64,000 nucleotides of DNA from Flavobacterium sp. KACC 22763 (GCF_028736155.1 NZ_CP117879.1:1116001-1180000); one strand, 5' to 3'; counted from the stretch's first letter, positions 1-9,426 are shown. The notes: generated from the letters alone by a model not told the origin. A program made the numbers and translations.

Positions 1-20
1 TAGCGATAGTACTATCGCTA
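1..20. repeat. Perfect 20-bp palindrome
   Basis: The first 20 bases equal their own reverse complement (arms TAGCGATAGT and ACTATCGCTA, no loop). The palindrome lies 46 bases past the end of the small minus-strand membrane-protein gene. A dyad this perfect could be an operator or a loopless transcription-end hairpin. There is no T-run directly after it on either strand within the window, and the left flank is missing, so its role is open. Confidence 0.5.
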
Positions 21-66
21 TCAATAAATACAATTTATTTAAACTGTTTATCTTCATAATATTAAT

Positions 67-375
67 TTAATTTGGCTTCATACCTTTGATGAATAGGTAC
101 GTATACCAGGCTATTGATAGTATTGTAATACTTGTCAGTATAAGGAGTATGAATATTATTTTTGTTATTAATCGTTTAAATCCATGGATGTAGGCATAGA
201 TTGCCAGTAGGATAGTTAGAACAGGAATTACTAGTATTAATCTATAAGAATAACCAAGATAATCAGGATAAAATAAGTAGGATAAAAATGAAATGAATAC
301 AATTAAGAATATTGATAATATTTTGTTTTTATTTTGATCTGACATTTTGTTTAAATTTCGTTTATATTTATCCAT
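67..375 (-). CDS. Small membrane protein downstream of Tle1-like lipase
   Basis: This predicted protein of about 102 residues has a short charged N-terminus and then three or four closely spaced hydrophobic segments (FLIVFISFLSYLF, LILVIPVLTILLAIYAYI, IIFILLILTSITILSIAWY). I do not recognise a family. The ATG at 375 overlaps the stop of the lipase gene by 8 bases, which suggests translational coupling; an alternative ATG lies at 345. A longer reading starting at 483 would overlap the lipase by 116 bases and is unlikely. Membrane proteins encoded directly after Tle1-type phospholipase effectors are often immunity proteins, so that is a reasonable but unproven role here. Confidence 0.6.
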   Translation of the reverse strand: MDKYKRNLNKMSDQNKNKILSIFLIVFISFLSYLFYPDYLGYSYRLILVIPVLTILLAIYAYIHGFKRLITKIIFILLILTSITILSIAWYTYLFIKGMKPN

Positions 376-2443
376 CAATTTTTTTTCTATAAGGCTTTCC
401 GTCTTCATATCTGCCTCCTTTTCCATAGCTATCACAAGTTGATCGATGAAGGTATTTATTTCGTATAAAATGCAATTTTTCATTTTTAAACGTTACTGTT
501 TTACTATGTGCTCCATCATTTGTAATTGCATAATTTAATAACAAATTCTTTGCTTCTTCGAGGTCTTCAGGGACTTTGTAAGTCTCCTTTTTGCCTTTTT
601 GCATTAGCGAGTTATCAAACATCATTTTATAATTTTCAGCAAGCTTAACCATTATAGAAAGCGGGATAAATTGATAGGATAGAGGTATTCTCCTAGTTGC
701 CATATGTGTAGTAAATGAAACTCCCTTTTTTGAAGTTGTTGTGGTTACAATTTGTTCTTTTTCATACCAGCCTTCTTTTATTAAAGTTTCTTTTATGTTA
801 TCAAAGCCCTTTTCTAAATGTAGTTTTCTTATTTCCTTTTCAATTTCGGCGTAACCTCCGCCAATGTCACTATGAACACCAGGAATAGAAAGCTCATAGC
901 CAATTCCAGCATCAATAGAGCTTTTTATGTTGGTAAGAGAAAAGTTTTCACGATATTCATCAGATGCGGTAATATGTATCACTTTTTTAATATTTCCTTC
1001 TAATTTTAAATTTAACTCTTGTATGTCATTGTTAAAATTAGGCGAAGTTGAAAAACTTTCGGAATAGGAGGAAACAGTGTCAAATAGCCCAACAAATTGT
1101 ATTTTAAATTTGCTAGATTCTAGATCATACATATCCTGTAGCTTTCGTCTTTGTGATATAAAATTTCTTGCGGCAGCAGCGCCACGACTGAAACCAAAAA
1201 CAGTTAGATCTATTTCATTAACAAATTGGTTTTCTTTTATAAATTTATCAGCTTTGAGTTTGTCAATTTTTTTCTTTATCTCCATAAAAGCTTTGTTTAC
1301 TTTAACAGGAATTCCTGATTTATCACCGCTTCCAAAAGCATATCCATAAAAATCATCTTTATCATGATCCCTCGTACCTTCTCCTTCAATGTAAACTTTT
1401 ACTTTATTCTCACTGTTTTCTGCAATGTTTATGTTGTGTAAAATCGCAATGTTAGAATAGTAGTTATCATAACTGCTTTCATTCTCATCATTATCCTCAA
1501 AAGCTTTTGCAGCTATTTCTTCTTTAGGAGTTAATAGTATTCCTTTTCTCTTCTTTTCATAAGCTAATCTGGCTTCAGTATTTTTCATATTATTTAAAGT
1601 ACCATCAAAAAACACATTAACTGTTACTTTTACACCTACTTTCTCCTCAGGTTTCTTTTGCTTATCAGGAACAGCAACTTTTGCAACACTATTGTTTTTA
1701 GGAGGTTCAATTGTTTTCTTGAGATCATTTATAATCTTAAGCTGTATGGCGTCTTGTATAGTGTCAATTTTGCCTATATACTTAACTTGAGCATAAAATT
1801 CATGTTCGTTTTCATCTCTATAATCTTTATCGTTCAGTATTTTTTGATATACTTTTATGTTGTTAAAGTATAGTTCTGCTTTTCCATATTTATCAACAGG
1901 AGATGTAGTATAGGTTCCCATATTTCGAGAATTATTACCATGTCCATCCATGCCTTCGTCTTCCCAAATGGTTACTTGAAGTCTGTCTCCAACTGGAATA
2001 TTTAATGTGTGAATAAACAAACGAACATTGTCTGAATAACCAATCGCTTTACCGTCTAGGTCACGATAAAATTGATCTTGCCACTTAAGATCTTCTATGC
2101 TTGGCGTTCCTGCAACTGGTGTAACATTCAGTTTTGCAGTATCTTTTGCTCCATGAATATCGGTAAAAGTAACGGCAATTGTGTAATTGATTCCTATGCT
2201 TGCCTGACTAAAAGTAACTCTGCCATCGCTGCCTAAATCTAAAAACAGTTTTCCGTTTTTTAAAAGTGTCCAATGCTGTTTTACAATTTTAGAGCCATCT
2301 ACTTCTTTATGGTTATCATCTTTTTCATTTACATACAATTGCACTCCTTTTTTCGCTTGATCGTTAGCCGTCTTTGTATACATTAACGAATAAACACTTT
2401 TGCCAATTATAGGCCTTGAATCACCTTTGATATAAAATTTCAT
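368..2443 (-). CDS. DUF2235 (Tle1-type) alpha/beta hydrolase effector
   Basis: This is a predicted phospholipase-type toxin of about 691 residues. The C-terminal part is a DUF2235 domain, the catalytic domain of T6SS Tle1 lipases. It contains the family N-motif VNVFFDGTLNN near residue 280, the nucleophile elbow GFSRG (Ser near 419), GLFDTV near 455 (likely Asp) and GVHSDIGGGY near 525 (likely His). The first 240 residues look like beta-rich, Ig/PKD-like segments and may be a loading or adaptor region. It starts 5 bases after the DUF4280 gene. The ATG at 2443 is preferred over a GTG one codon upstream. The neighbouring PAAR-like and LysM genes suggest delivery on a contractile spike. The catalytic domain is secure; its target is inferred. 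Confidence 0.85.
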   Translation of the reverse strand: MKFYIKGDSRPIIGKSVYSLMYTKTANDQAKKGVQLYVNEKDDNHKEVDGSKIVKQHWTLLKNGKLFLDLGSDGRVTFSQASIGINYTIAVTFTDIHGAKDTAKLNVTPVAGTPSIEDLKWQDQFYRDLDGKAIGYSDNVRLFIHTLNIPVGDRLQVTIWEDEGMDGHGNNSRNMGTYTTSPVDKYGKAELYFNNIKVYQKILNDKDYRDENEHEFYAQVKYIGKIDTIQDAIQLKIINDLKKTIEPPKNNSVAKVAVPDKQKKPEEKVGVKVTVNVFFDGTLNNMKNTEARLAYEKKRKGILLTPKEEIAAKAFEDNDENESSYDNYYSNIAILHNINIAENSENKVKVYIEGEGTRDHDKDDFYGYAFGSGDKSGIPVKVNKAFMEIKKKIDKLKADKFIKENQFVNEIDLTVFGFSRGAAAARNFISQRRKLQDMYDLESSKFKIQFVGLFDTVSSYSESFSTSPNFNNDIQELNLKLEGNIKKVIHITASDEYRENFSLTNIKSSIDAGIGYELSIPGVHSDIGGGYAEIEKEIRKLHLEKGFDNIKETLIKEGWYEKEQIVTTTTSKKGVSFTTHMATRRIPLSYQFIPLSIMVKLAENYKMMFDNSLMQKGKKETYKVPEDLEEAKNLLLNYAITNDGAHSKTVTFKNEKLHFIRNKYLHRSTCDSYGKGGRYEDGKPYRKKIDG

Positions 2444-2448
2444 CACTA

Positions 2449-2943
2449 TTATTTTTTAGCTTCAGGTATTCCGTTTAATTCGTTTTGAAATTCTCCCATA
2501 TTAAACATCGGATTTATTAGATTATGTACATCGGGATTCGCATTGATGAAGTTTTGCTCACTAGGTTCAGCTATTTGCCCGTGATTTTTAACTTTAATAC
2601 AATCTGGTCCGCCAATAGGACAAGTCGCTTTACTGTCTTCTAGTAGTGCTTTGCCATTATTTGACAAGGTTATTTTTTCATAAAAGCCACTCCATTTGGT
2701 AATTGTCGCATGGCATGGTAAATAATCTCCGTTTCCTTTCGGTTGCATTTTACATTTGCCGAAAGTATTTTTTTCTAGAGTTTGACCTATCTCTTTATCT
2801 GTCGCTATAAGTTTTGCACTGCCATCTTTATCGTTTGCATAATGTTTACTTTGCGTTTTTACTTTTAATTTATCAAGTTTGGGCTCTACGCTAAACTTAC
2901 ATTTTAGCATTGCACCGTTTACAACAATGTGTTTCTCGCTCAT
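2449..2943 (-). CDS. DUF4280 PAAR-like spike-tip protein
   Basis: This 164-residue protein opens with VVNGAMLKCKFS and carries the Cys-rich pattern of DUF4280: GKCKMQP, then YLPCHATI, then a TCPIGGPDC segment. DUF4280 proteins are PAAR-like caps that sharpen VgrG spikes and recruit effectors in contractile injection systems. It sits 18 bases after the LysM gene and 5 bases before the lipase gene, so the three probably form one transcript and one spike-effector module. No VgrG or sheath gene adjoins it, so it must borrow a spike from elsewhere, possibly a T6SS outside the window or the eCIS 8 kb away. Confidence 0.85.
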   Translation of the reverse strand: MSEKHIVVNGAMLKCKFSVEPKLDKLKVKTQSKHYANDKDGSAKLIATDKEIGQTLEKNTFGKCKMQPKGNGDYLPCHATITKWSGFYEKITLSNNGKALLEDSKATCPIGGPDCIKVKNHGQIAEPSEQNFINANPDVHNLINPMFNMGEFQNELNGIPEAKK

Positions 2944-2961
2944 AATCTTCTCTTATTTTAA

Positions 2962-4119
2962 TTAATGGAGTTTAAATAGATCCTTAAAAAAGCTTTCTTT
3001 TTTTATCGTTTCACCTACAAAAAAATCATGATTTTGCTCAGATGCTGTAATTTTTTTGTCATTGAGATTGTAGATTTTGACTGTTGCTTTTTTTGTAAAG
3101 TCACCAATGATATCACATTCTAAGCTTGCGCTTTCGATGGTATAGGTATTTGGATTCAAATGGTAAATGGAGTGGTATTTGCCAGAAAAATTATTTTTTC
3201 TAAGAGCGTCTTCTTTTGCTGTATTTGCCAATGTGCCCTTTTTTTCAATAACTACCATATTTGCATCATTTAGATACTCATCAATTTTTTGCGTTACGCT
3301 AAATATTACAGTACCATTTTTAGGTGTAATGGCAAAATCTGTCTCTGTTATGATAGATAAATCTGAAGTATAAGCAGTATGGATTCCATTAAAGAAGACT
3401 TTTAAAAACCAATCATCGGATAAATTTTGAAGTAGGTTTTCTTCTTCATTTAGTATAGAATCGAGAGCATTTAAATATTTGTTTATAGCTTCGCCCTCAT
3501 TTTTTTCTAGGATACTTTTTCTTTTTGCTGCCCATCGTTCGCTTATATCATAAAAATTATGGATATCGATCCATTTACCTTCTGGATTAACAACAATTAG
3601 TAGTGGGTATAGAACACTTGATACTTTTTCTGCTAGAATATCGGTTATGGCATCAGTTTGTGCACTATTTAAAAATACTTTAGATACTCTATCAATTTCA
3701 AATAAAGAATATCCATTTTTATCTTTTTTGATATATTCTACACTTAGTTTACATTTTATGGTTTGTAAAATATTATCGTTCTCAATTGTCTGAAGCACCA
3801 TGTAGCTATTTTTACCTCTTACTTTATGAAAAGGTATTTTGAATCCATTATCAAAAATTACTTTTATAGGCTTTGCATTTTCTTGTTCATTATCCGATTC
3901 CTGTTTTTTTGGTTTTAAAAGAAGGAATTCTAAATGACTTGGAAAATCAGCATTTATCACATCGCGATCTTCAATGCAATTGAAGTTATGATAATGCCTA
4001 AGTTCGTCGAGTGTTATTTCAAGCTTATCTGCTACAGAAATAGGAGTGTCTCCTTTTTGTATCTTGTAAGTAAAGTGTTTAACCGCACCCCAATTGTCTA
4101 AAATTTTGCCAATAATCAT
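2962..4119 (-). CDS. LysM-domain protein of spike/effector module
   Basis: This 385-residue protein has an N-terminal LysM motif (residues about 16-70: YKIQKGDTPISVADKLEI followed by LDELRHYHNF). A long domain I do not recognise follows and lacks an obvious signal peptide or membrane segment. LysM domains bind peptidoglycan, and in contractile systems they also occur in baseplate hub and effector-chaperone proteins. It is the first gene of the module with DUF4280 and the DUF2235 lipase, so a role as adaptor or co-delivered cell-wall-binding protein is likely. No catalytic motif is visible. Confidence 0.75.
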   Translation of the reverse strand: MIIGKILDNWGAVKHFTYKIQKGDTPISVADKLEITLDELRHYHNFNCIEDRDVINADFPSHLEFLLLKPKKQESDNEQENAKPIKVIFDNGFKIPFHKVRGKNSYMVLQTIENDNILQTIKCKLSVEYIKKDKNGYSLFEIDRVSKVFLNSAQTDAITDILAEKVSSVLYPLLIVVNPEGKWIDIHNFYDISERWAAKRKSILEKNEGEAINKYLNALDSILNEEENLLQNLSDDWFLKVFFNGIHTAYTSDLSIITETDFAITPKNGTVIFSVTQKIDEYLNDANMVVIEKKGTLANTAKEDALRKNNFSGKYHSIYHLNPNTYTIESASLECDIIGDFTKKATVKIYNLNDKKITASEQNHDFFVGETIKKESFFKDLFKLH

Positions 4120-4439
4120 GAAAGTATGTAAGATATATTTTGGTTTAAATATATGTATTTTTCTTACATTTTTTAATGATAAAATAAGAAAAAACTACAA
4201 TTTAACATTTAGTAGAAAATAATCATTTTCTTGCTAATATTAACTTATTTGTTTTCAGGCTATTAGGTTTTTGAGAAGAATCTTCTGAACTTTGTACAAG
4301 CAAAATAATGTTCGAAAACAAAAAAAGAGACCTCAAAGTCTCTTTTTTAAAATTAATTATGCTTTTATAATTGCTTATTTATCAATTTCTAAATCTTGCA
4401 TTCATTTTATCTATCTCCTTCAACATACGTTCGTACAAC
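4120..4439. other. Intergenic region with terminator
   Basis: This 320-base AT-rich gap lies between the P-type ATPase end and the LysM gene start. It should hold the promoter of the LysM-DUF4280-lipase transcript, but I see no convincing TTG/TAnnTTTG pair. The only clear element is the hairpin at 4321-4348. Confidence 0.5.
4321..4348 (-). terminator. Rho-independent terminator of P-type ATPase gene
   Basis: An 11-bp stem (AAAAAAGAGAC paired with GTCTCTTTTTT) surrounds a 6-base loop. On the minus strand it is followed by a T-rich tract. It lies about 90 bases after the ATPase stop codon and upstream of the LysM gene, so it most likely ends the ATPase transcript. Confidence 0.75.
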
Positions 4440-6950
4440 TCAATTTTTTCTTCGTGAAGTTCTTTTAATGAATTTATACCCTTCAAACCATAAAACAGAT
4501 AGGGAAGCAATTCCAGCAGCTAATCCTAATTCTCTTATAGTAAGTCCAGTGAGATGGAAAAAATCAGAGAAAGGATTGACATATAAAATGGCTGACAGCA
4601 TGATGAGCGTTGAAAAACTGACGATAGGAAAAAGAATGTTTCTATTTTTAAAGCTTTCAAAAAGACTGTAATGAAAAGAGCGGTTTGTTAAGCTCAATAA
4701 AATATTAGCAAAAATTAAGGTGCTGAAAACCATTGCTCTGGTTTTTTCTTCATTGCCGCCATTTTGAACCGTATGCTGATAAACAAAGAGAACGCCAGCT
4801 GTTATCAATACTCCTTGAATAATGCTGATAGAGAGTTCTTTCCAATTAAGAAAAGTATCGGTCATTTTTCTCGGTTTGTTTTGCATGGTATTGCGTTCCA
4901 TAGGCTCATTTTCATACACAATGGAGCAGGTGGGACCCATAACCAGTTCTAAAAAGATAACGTGAACAGGAGTAAATATCTGCGGAAATACCCATCCTAA
5001 AAGCAATGGAAGTGAAACCGTTAGAATAATAGGGATATGAATGGAAATGATATATTGAACCGCTTTTTTGATATTGGCATAAATTCTTCTGCCAGAAGCA
5101 ATTCCGACAATTAGTTTGTCCAGATCATCATTGGTAATTACCAACGCGGCGGCAGCTTTGGCGATTTCGGTTCCTTTACTTCCCATTGCAACGCCTATAT
5201 GAGCGGCTTTCAGAGCTGGCGAATCGTTTACGCCATCTCCAAGCATGGCAACGACTTCACCTTGTTTTTTCAGCGCATTTACGACAGCGAGTTTGGCATC
5301 AGGAAACATTCTTGTAAAAAGTACTTTTTCTTCGGCTGCTTGTAGAAGCTGTTCTTCCGAAAATTCCATAATATCTTTGCCTTCAATAGCTTCAGAAGTC
5401 TGTTTTATTCCTGCTTGTAAGGCTATGCTTCTGGTGGTATCGACATTATCTCCCGTAATTACTTTTACTTTGATTCCCGCATCATAAATATGGCTAAAAA
5501 CTTCTTGAATACCTTTTTTTGGAGGATCATAGAAAACTACCAGTCCAAGAAAATCAAACTTGAAATCCTGCTGCTTTTCTGGAAAATTATTGCTTTCAAA
5601 ATGGGATCTGGCCACACCTAAAATTCGAAATCCTTGACTGCCAAGATTCTTAATAATATCGCGGACTTTATTTTTTTCATTTTCGCTAAGTGTCGAAACA
5701 TTCAGAATAGCTTCAGGCGCACCTTTTGCCGCTATAATGCGTTCCTTTTCTGTATTTTCAAAAAGATGCGTCATCATTGGAGGTTTGCCTTCAAGAGGAT
5801 ATTCGTGTATCATTTGAAAATCTTTGCGTCGGTCGTCTTTTCTAGACTTTTCATACAAACGATGCAAGGTTTTTTCCATGGGATCAAATGGTACGGGCTC
5901 GCTGCTCCACATGGCATAGTCAATAATTGTCGAGAGATCGGGATTGCTAAAATCGTCTTCATCTAAAATTTTATCCGAAGCGAAATTGTAGATATGTTTG
6001 AGCTGCATCGTATTTTCGGTTATAGTCCCAGTTTTATCGGTACATATAACTGTTGTACTGCCCAATGTTTCGACTATGCTGCTTCGTTTGACAATAATGC
6101 CTTCACGCATGAGCTTCCAAGCGCCCAATGCCATAAAGGTCGAAAAAGCTACGGGAATTTCTTCTGGCAAAACAGACATTGCCAGTGTAAGTCCGTTGAG
6201 CAGACTGTCCAGAAGGCTACGCGTATGATAAAAGCTAATGATGCAAACCATTGCAAACACAATAATACCCACAATGGCCATTCCTTTGACAAACCGTCCT
6301 ATCTGAAGCTGTAAAGGAGATGTTTCTTCTTTTATTTCTGAAATAGAAACGCCTATTTTGCCCAAACGGGTTTCTTTTCCTATTTTTTCGACTTTGATTA
6401 CAGCTAATCCTGAAACGGCTAAAGTTCCGCTGTAAACCTTGTTATCATCACTTTCGCTGCTTTTAAAAACAGAGAGACTTTCGCCAGTAAGAGAGGACTC
6501 ATTAACAGAAAAATCATTGCTATGCATAATTTCACCATCAGCATTAATCATCTTTCCTTCTTCAACAATGCAAAGGTCGCCAACGGTAATTTCGTGAGTC
6601 GGAATCTCAATAATTTTTGCATTGCGAATAACCTTGCTTAAAGGTTCATTGAGTTTTTCTAATGCTTCTAAAGCTTTTCGGCTGCGATTATCCTGATATA
6701 ACGAAATGGCGGCAACCGTGGCAATGGCCAGAAACATAAAAAGAGCCTCGCCATAATCTCCTATGGCAAGATAAATAATTGAAATAGCAAACAGCAGAAC
6801 AAGCATTGGCTCTTTGAATATATTTATAAGAAGCTCTAGCCACGTATTTTTATCGGCATTGTCTATTTGGTTGTAACCGTATTTTTTTCTTGAAAGGGTT
6901 ACTTCGTTATCGTTAAGTCCTTTGAGATGTTCAGGTATATTGTAAGACAT
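4440..6950 (-). CDS. Cation-translocating P-type ATPase (P2-like)
   Basis: This 836-residue inner-membrane ion pump has the complete motif set: actuator TGES at 155-158, PEEIP in membrane helix 4 (262-266), phosphorylation DKTGT at 305-309, nucleotide-binding KGAPE at 409-413 and hinge GDGVNDSPAL at 571-580. The N-terminus carries the cation-ATPase N domain (LKGLNDNEVTLSRKKYGYN), and there are two helices before the actuator and six at the C-terminus. There is no heavy-metal CPC motif or HMA domain, so it is closer to Ca2+-type (P2A/P2B) pumps than to metal exporters. The helix 5 and 6 ligands of classical SERCA are not obvious, so the ion is uncertain. It appears monocistronic. Confidence 0.93.
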   Translation of the reverse strand: MSYNIPEHLKGLNDNEVTLSRKKYGYNQIDNADKNTWLELLINIFKEPMLVLLFAISIIYLAIGDYGEALFMFLAIATVAAISLYQDNRSRKALEALEKLNEPLSKVIRNAKIIEIPTHEITVGDLCIVEEGKMINADGEIMHSNDFSVNESSLTGESLSVFKSSESDDNKVYSGTLAVSGLAVIKVEKIGKETRLGKIGVSISEIKEETSPLQLQIGRFVKGMAIVGIIVFAMVCIISFYHTRSLLDSLLNGLTLAMSVLPEEIPVAFSTFMALGAWKLMREGIIVKRSSIVETLGSTTVICTDKTGTITENTMQLKHIYNFASDKILDEDDFSNPDLSTIIDYAMWSSEPVPFDPMEKTLHRLYEKSRKDDRRKDFQMIHEYPLEGKPPMMTHLFENTEKERIIAAKGAPEAILNVSTLSENEKNKVRDIIKNLGSQGFRILGVARSHFESNNFPEKQQDFKFDFLGLVVFYDPPKKGIQEVFSHIYDAGIKVKVITGDNVDTTRSIALQAGIKQTSEAIEGKDIMEFSEEQLLQAAEEKVLFTRMFPDAKLAVVNALKKQGEVVAMLGDGVNDSPALKAAHIGVAMGSKGTEIAKAAAALVITNDDLDKLIVGIASGRRIYANIKKAVQYIISIHIPIILTVSLPLLLGWVFPQIFTPVHVIFLELVMGPTCSIVYENEPMERNTMQNKPRKMTDTFLNWKELSISIIQGVLITAGVLFVYQHTVQNGGNEEKTRAMVFSTLIFANILLSLTNRSFHYSLFESFKNRNILFPIVSFSTLIMLSAILYVNPFSDFFHLTGLTIRELGLAAGIASLSVLWFEGYKFIKRTSRRKN

Positions 6951-7129
6951 AGATAATTTTATATTAATGCGATAGTGATTTTGAACGAGTTGAAATTTAA
7001 GCGCTTAGTGTCTTATGGAAATAAAAATATATTATAAATATAATGAAACTCCCGATATTTCTTACTGTTTTTTTGAAGCTTTGAAGCTGCTCGCCAATTT
7101 ATAACTAGCATACAATTTTGAGTATGGTT

Positions 7130-7159
7130 TTGTACGATTCCTTTTTTAACCTATCTTCG
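7130..7159 (+). promoter_or_regulatory. Candidate Bacteroidota promoter for amino-acid permease
   Basis: TTG at 7130-7132 is followed after 19 bases by TATCTTCG at 7152-7159, one mismatch from TAnnTTTG. It lies about 50 bases before the permease start and points towards it. This is a motif match only. Confidence 0.4.
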
Positions 7160-7207
7160 CTGATTATAGATTTCTGAAAAACATTTAAATCCTTTAAAAC
7201 CGAATTT

Positions 7208-8632
7208 GTGGAAAAAAATCATGAAGCCGCAGGAGACAACCAGCTTAAACGCGGACTAACTAACCGCCATATTCAATTAATTGCCCTTGGCGGATCAATA
7301 GGAACAGGTCTTTTCTTAGGTATTGGCCCAGCGGCTGTATTAGCAGGTCCATCTGTTATCTTAGGATATGCAATTGCTGGAATTATCGCCTTTTTTATTA
7401 TGAGACAGCTTGGTGAAATGGTTGTTGAAGAGCCTGTATCAGGAAGCTTTAGCTATTTTGCCTATAAATATTGTGGTTCTTTTGCAGGTTTTGCATCAGG
7501 TTGGAATTATTGGATTTTATACATTTTAGTTAGTATGGCTGAACTTACAGCCATTGGGGTTTATGTGCAGTTTTGGTGGCCTGAAATTCCGCTTTGGGCA
7601 ACCAGTTTGTTTTTCTTTCTGGTTATTAATGCTTTAAATTTTGCTTCTGTAAAAGTGTACGGAGAAACTGAATTTTGGTTTTCTATCATAAAAGTAGTAG
7701 CGATTATTGCTATGATTCTTTTTGGTACTTATTTGCTTATAAGTGGAACAGGAGGAGAGCACGCTACGATTCATAATTTATATAACGATGGCGGTTTCTT
7801 TCCAAAAGGTTTCTTTGAAAAAACAGCAAATGGCAGTTTTCAAGGTTTATTATCGGCAATGGCGCTAATTATGTTCTCTTTTGGAGGTTTAGAACTAATA
7901 GGAATTACCGCTGCTGAGGCAGAAAATCCAGAAAAAAACATTCCAAAAGCAACCAATCAGGTTATTTATAGAATTCTTATATTTTATGTTGGAGCATTGG
8001 TAATTTTATTTGCTTTATCGCCTTGGAGACAAATTACTACAGACAGCAGTCCGTTTGTAATGGTTTTTCAGAATCTAAACGGAATGGAATTTGAGCTGTT
8101 TGGCAGCAAAATATACTTTACACGTCTTATAGCTAATGTGCTTAATCTTATTGTATTAACTGCTGCTTTATCGGTTTATAATAGTAGTGTATACAGCAAT
8201 TCACGTATGTTATTTGGTTTAGCAGATCAAGGTAGCGCTCCAAAGTTTTTAAAGAAACTGAACAAACACTCAGTGCCGGTTAATGCCATTTTAATTTCTT
8301 CATGTTTTGCAGCGATTTGTATTTTAATCAATAAAGTAATGCCAGAAGAGGCTTTTAGTATTTTAATGTCTTTAGTAGTGTCTTGCTTGGTTATTAACTG
8401 GGTTATGATTTCGTACACGCATCTTCAATTTAGACGTGCAAAAGACAGGGAAAATGTAAAAACTCAGTTTGCCTCAATATTTTATCCAATAAGTAATTAC
8501 ATCTGTTTCGTATTTTTATTGGGTATTTTATCCATCATGTGGATGACGGATATGAAGCTATCTGTGGAATTAATTCCTATCTGGTTGGGTATTCTTTTTA
8601 TATTTTATAAAGTTTATAAAACCAAAAAATAA
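7208..8632 (+). CDS. APC-family amino-acid permease
   Basis: This 474-residue transporter of the amino acid-polyamine-organocation superfamily has 12 predicted helices. The hallmark first-helix motif is present (RHIQLIALGGSIGTGLFLGIG), as is the consensus GWNYWILYILV region. The downstream helix 6/loop segment FSFGGLELIGITAAEAENPEKNIPKA is typical of the AAT subfamily (CycA, ProY, GabP, AroP types). It probably imports a neutral amino acid by proton symport; the substrate cannot be read from sequence. The start is a GTG giving MEKNHEAAGDNQLKRGL. It is monocistronic, with its own candidate promoter and a strong terminator. Confidence 0.92.
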   Translation: MEKNHEAAGDNQLKRGLTNRHIQLIALGGSIGTGLFLGIGPAAVLAGPSVILGYAIAGIIAFFIMRQLGEMVVEEPVSGSFSYFAYKYCGSFAGFASGWNYWILYILVSMAELTAIGVYVQFWWPEIPLWATSLFFFLVINALNFASVKVYGETEFWFSIIKVVAIIAMILFGTYLLISGTGGEHATIHNLYNDGGFFPKGFFEKTANGSFQGLLSAMALIMFSFGGLELIGITAAEAENPEKNIPKATNQVIYRILIFYVGALVILFALSPWRQITTDSSPFVMVFQNLNGMEFELFGSKIYFTRLIANVLNLIVLTAALSVYNSSVYSNSRMLFGLADQGSAPKFLKKLNKHSVPVNAILISSCFAAICILINKVMPEEAFSILMSLVVSCLVINWVMISYTHLQFRRAKDRENVKTQFASIFYPISNYICFVFLLGILSIMWMTDMKLSVELIPIWLGILFIFYKVYKTKK

Positions 8633-8642
8633 GTAGTTTATG

Positions 8643-8676
8643 AAAATCCCGTTTCTAATGAAATGGGATTTTTTTT
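8643..8676 (+). terminator. Rho-independent terminator of permease gene
   Basis: A stem of about 13 bp (AAAATCCCGTTTC paired with GAAATGGGATTTT, one G-T wobble) with a TAAT loop runs into a T-run. It starts 10 bases after the permease stop. Confidence 0.85.
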
Positions 8677-8696
8677 ATGGCGTTTTAAGAATTAGG

Positions 8697-8725
8697 TTCG
8701 TTTAATTAGATTTGTCATATCTTCG
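8697..8725 (+). promoter_or_regulatory. Weak candidate promoter for DUF1801/YdeI gene
   Basis: TATCTTCG at 8718-8725 matches TAnnTTTG with one mismatch and is identical to the element upstream of the permease. The upstream element is TTC at 8697-8699 rather than TTG, with 18-base spacing. The gene starts 86 bases downstream. Confidence 0.3.
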
Positions 8726-8811
8726 AAAAAATAATGCAGTATCAATTTGTATTAGAGTATATTAGTGTTGAAAAAGTTTGAAATTTTATAACGAATTAAA
8801 TAGTTCAATCA

Positions 8812-9426
8812 ATGGAAAATTATAACAAAGACGTTACGGCTTACATTGCGAAAATGGCTGATTTTGCCAAACCTATTTTAAATCATTTGCGAGAGGTAAT
8901 TTTTAGTGCTTGTCCCGAAGCAGAAGAAAATATAAAATGGGGAACACCACATTATTCTTATAAAGGTGATCATTTAGTTATGATGGGCGGTTTTAAACAG
9001 CATTGCTCTTTTAGTTTGTATAAAGCTGAATTGATGAAAGACGCGGAGATTCAGGCAAGTGTAAAAGCAGGTAAAAAGTTTGGCTATATGGACAAGATTA
9101 AGGATTTGTCTGAATTGCCAAGCAAAGAAAAATTAACTGCATACATCAAAGAGGCAATGGTTTTTAATGAAAATGGAACTGCTAAACCCAAACCGGTAAA
9201 AGAAAAATCTACGGCAGAAGTGGTGGCTCCTAAAGAATTTGTAGATGCCTTAAAAAAGGATGTTAAAGCGACTGAAATTTTTGAAAGCAAATCGCCGTCA
9301 TTCCGTAAAAACTATATTATTTGGATTGCAGATGCAAAAACAGATGAAACTAGAAATAAAAGAATTTTACAATCTCTAGAATGGATTGCAGAAGGGAAAG
9401 ATAGATTTTGGCAATCTAAGAAATAA
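8812..9426 (+). CDS. DUF1801 / YdeI-like (OmdA) two-domain protein
   Basis: This 204-residue cytoplasmic protein has a DUF1801 fold at the N-terminus (residues about 15-115: REVIFSACPEAEENIKWGTPHY and MMGGFKQHCSFSLYK). A C-terminal YdeI/OmdA segment follows (about 140-204: FVDALKKDVKATEIFESKSP and EWIAEGKDRFW). Such fusions are widespread in Bacteroidota and are annotated as iron-chaperone-like or bacteriocin-protection proteins. The biochemical role is poorly defined, and I infer none beyond the family. Confidence 0.85.
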   Translation: MENYNKDVTAYIAKMADFAKPILNHLREVIFSACPEAEENIKWGTPHYSYKGDHLVMMGGFKQHCSFSLYKAELMKDAEIQASVKAGKKFGYMDKIKDLSELPSKEKLTAYIKEAMVFNENGTAKPKPVKEKSTAEVVAPKEFVDALKKDVKATEIFESKSPSFRKNYIIWIADAKTDETRNKRILQSLEWIAEGKDRFWQSKK

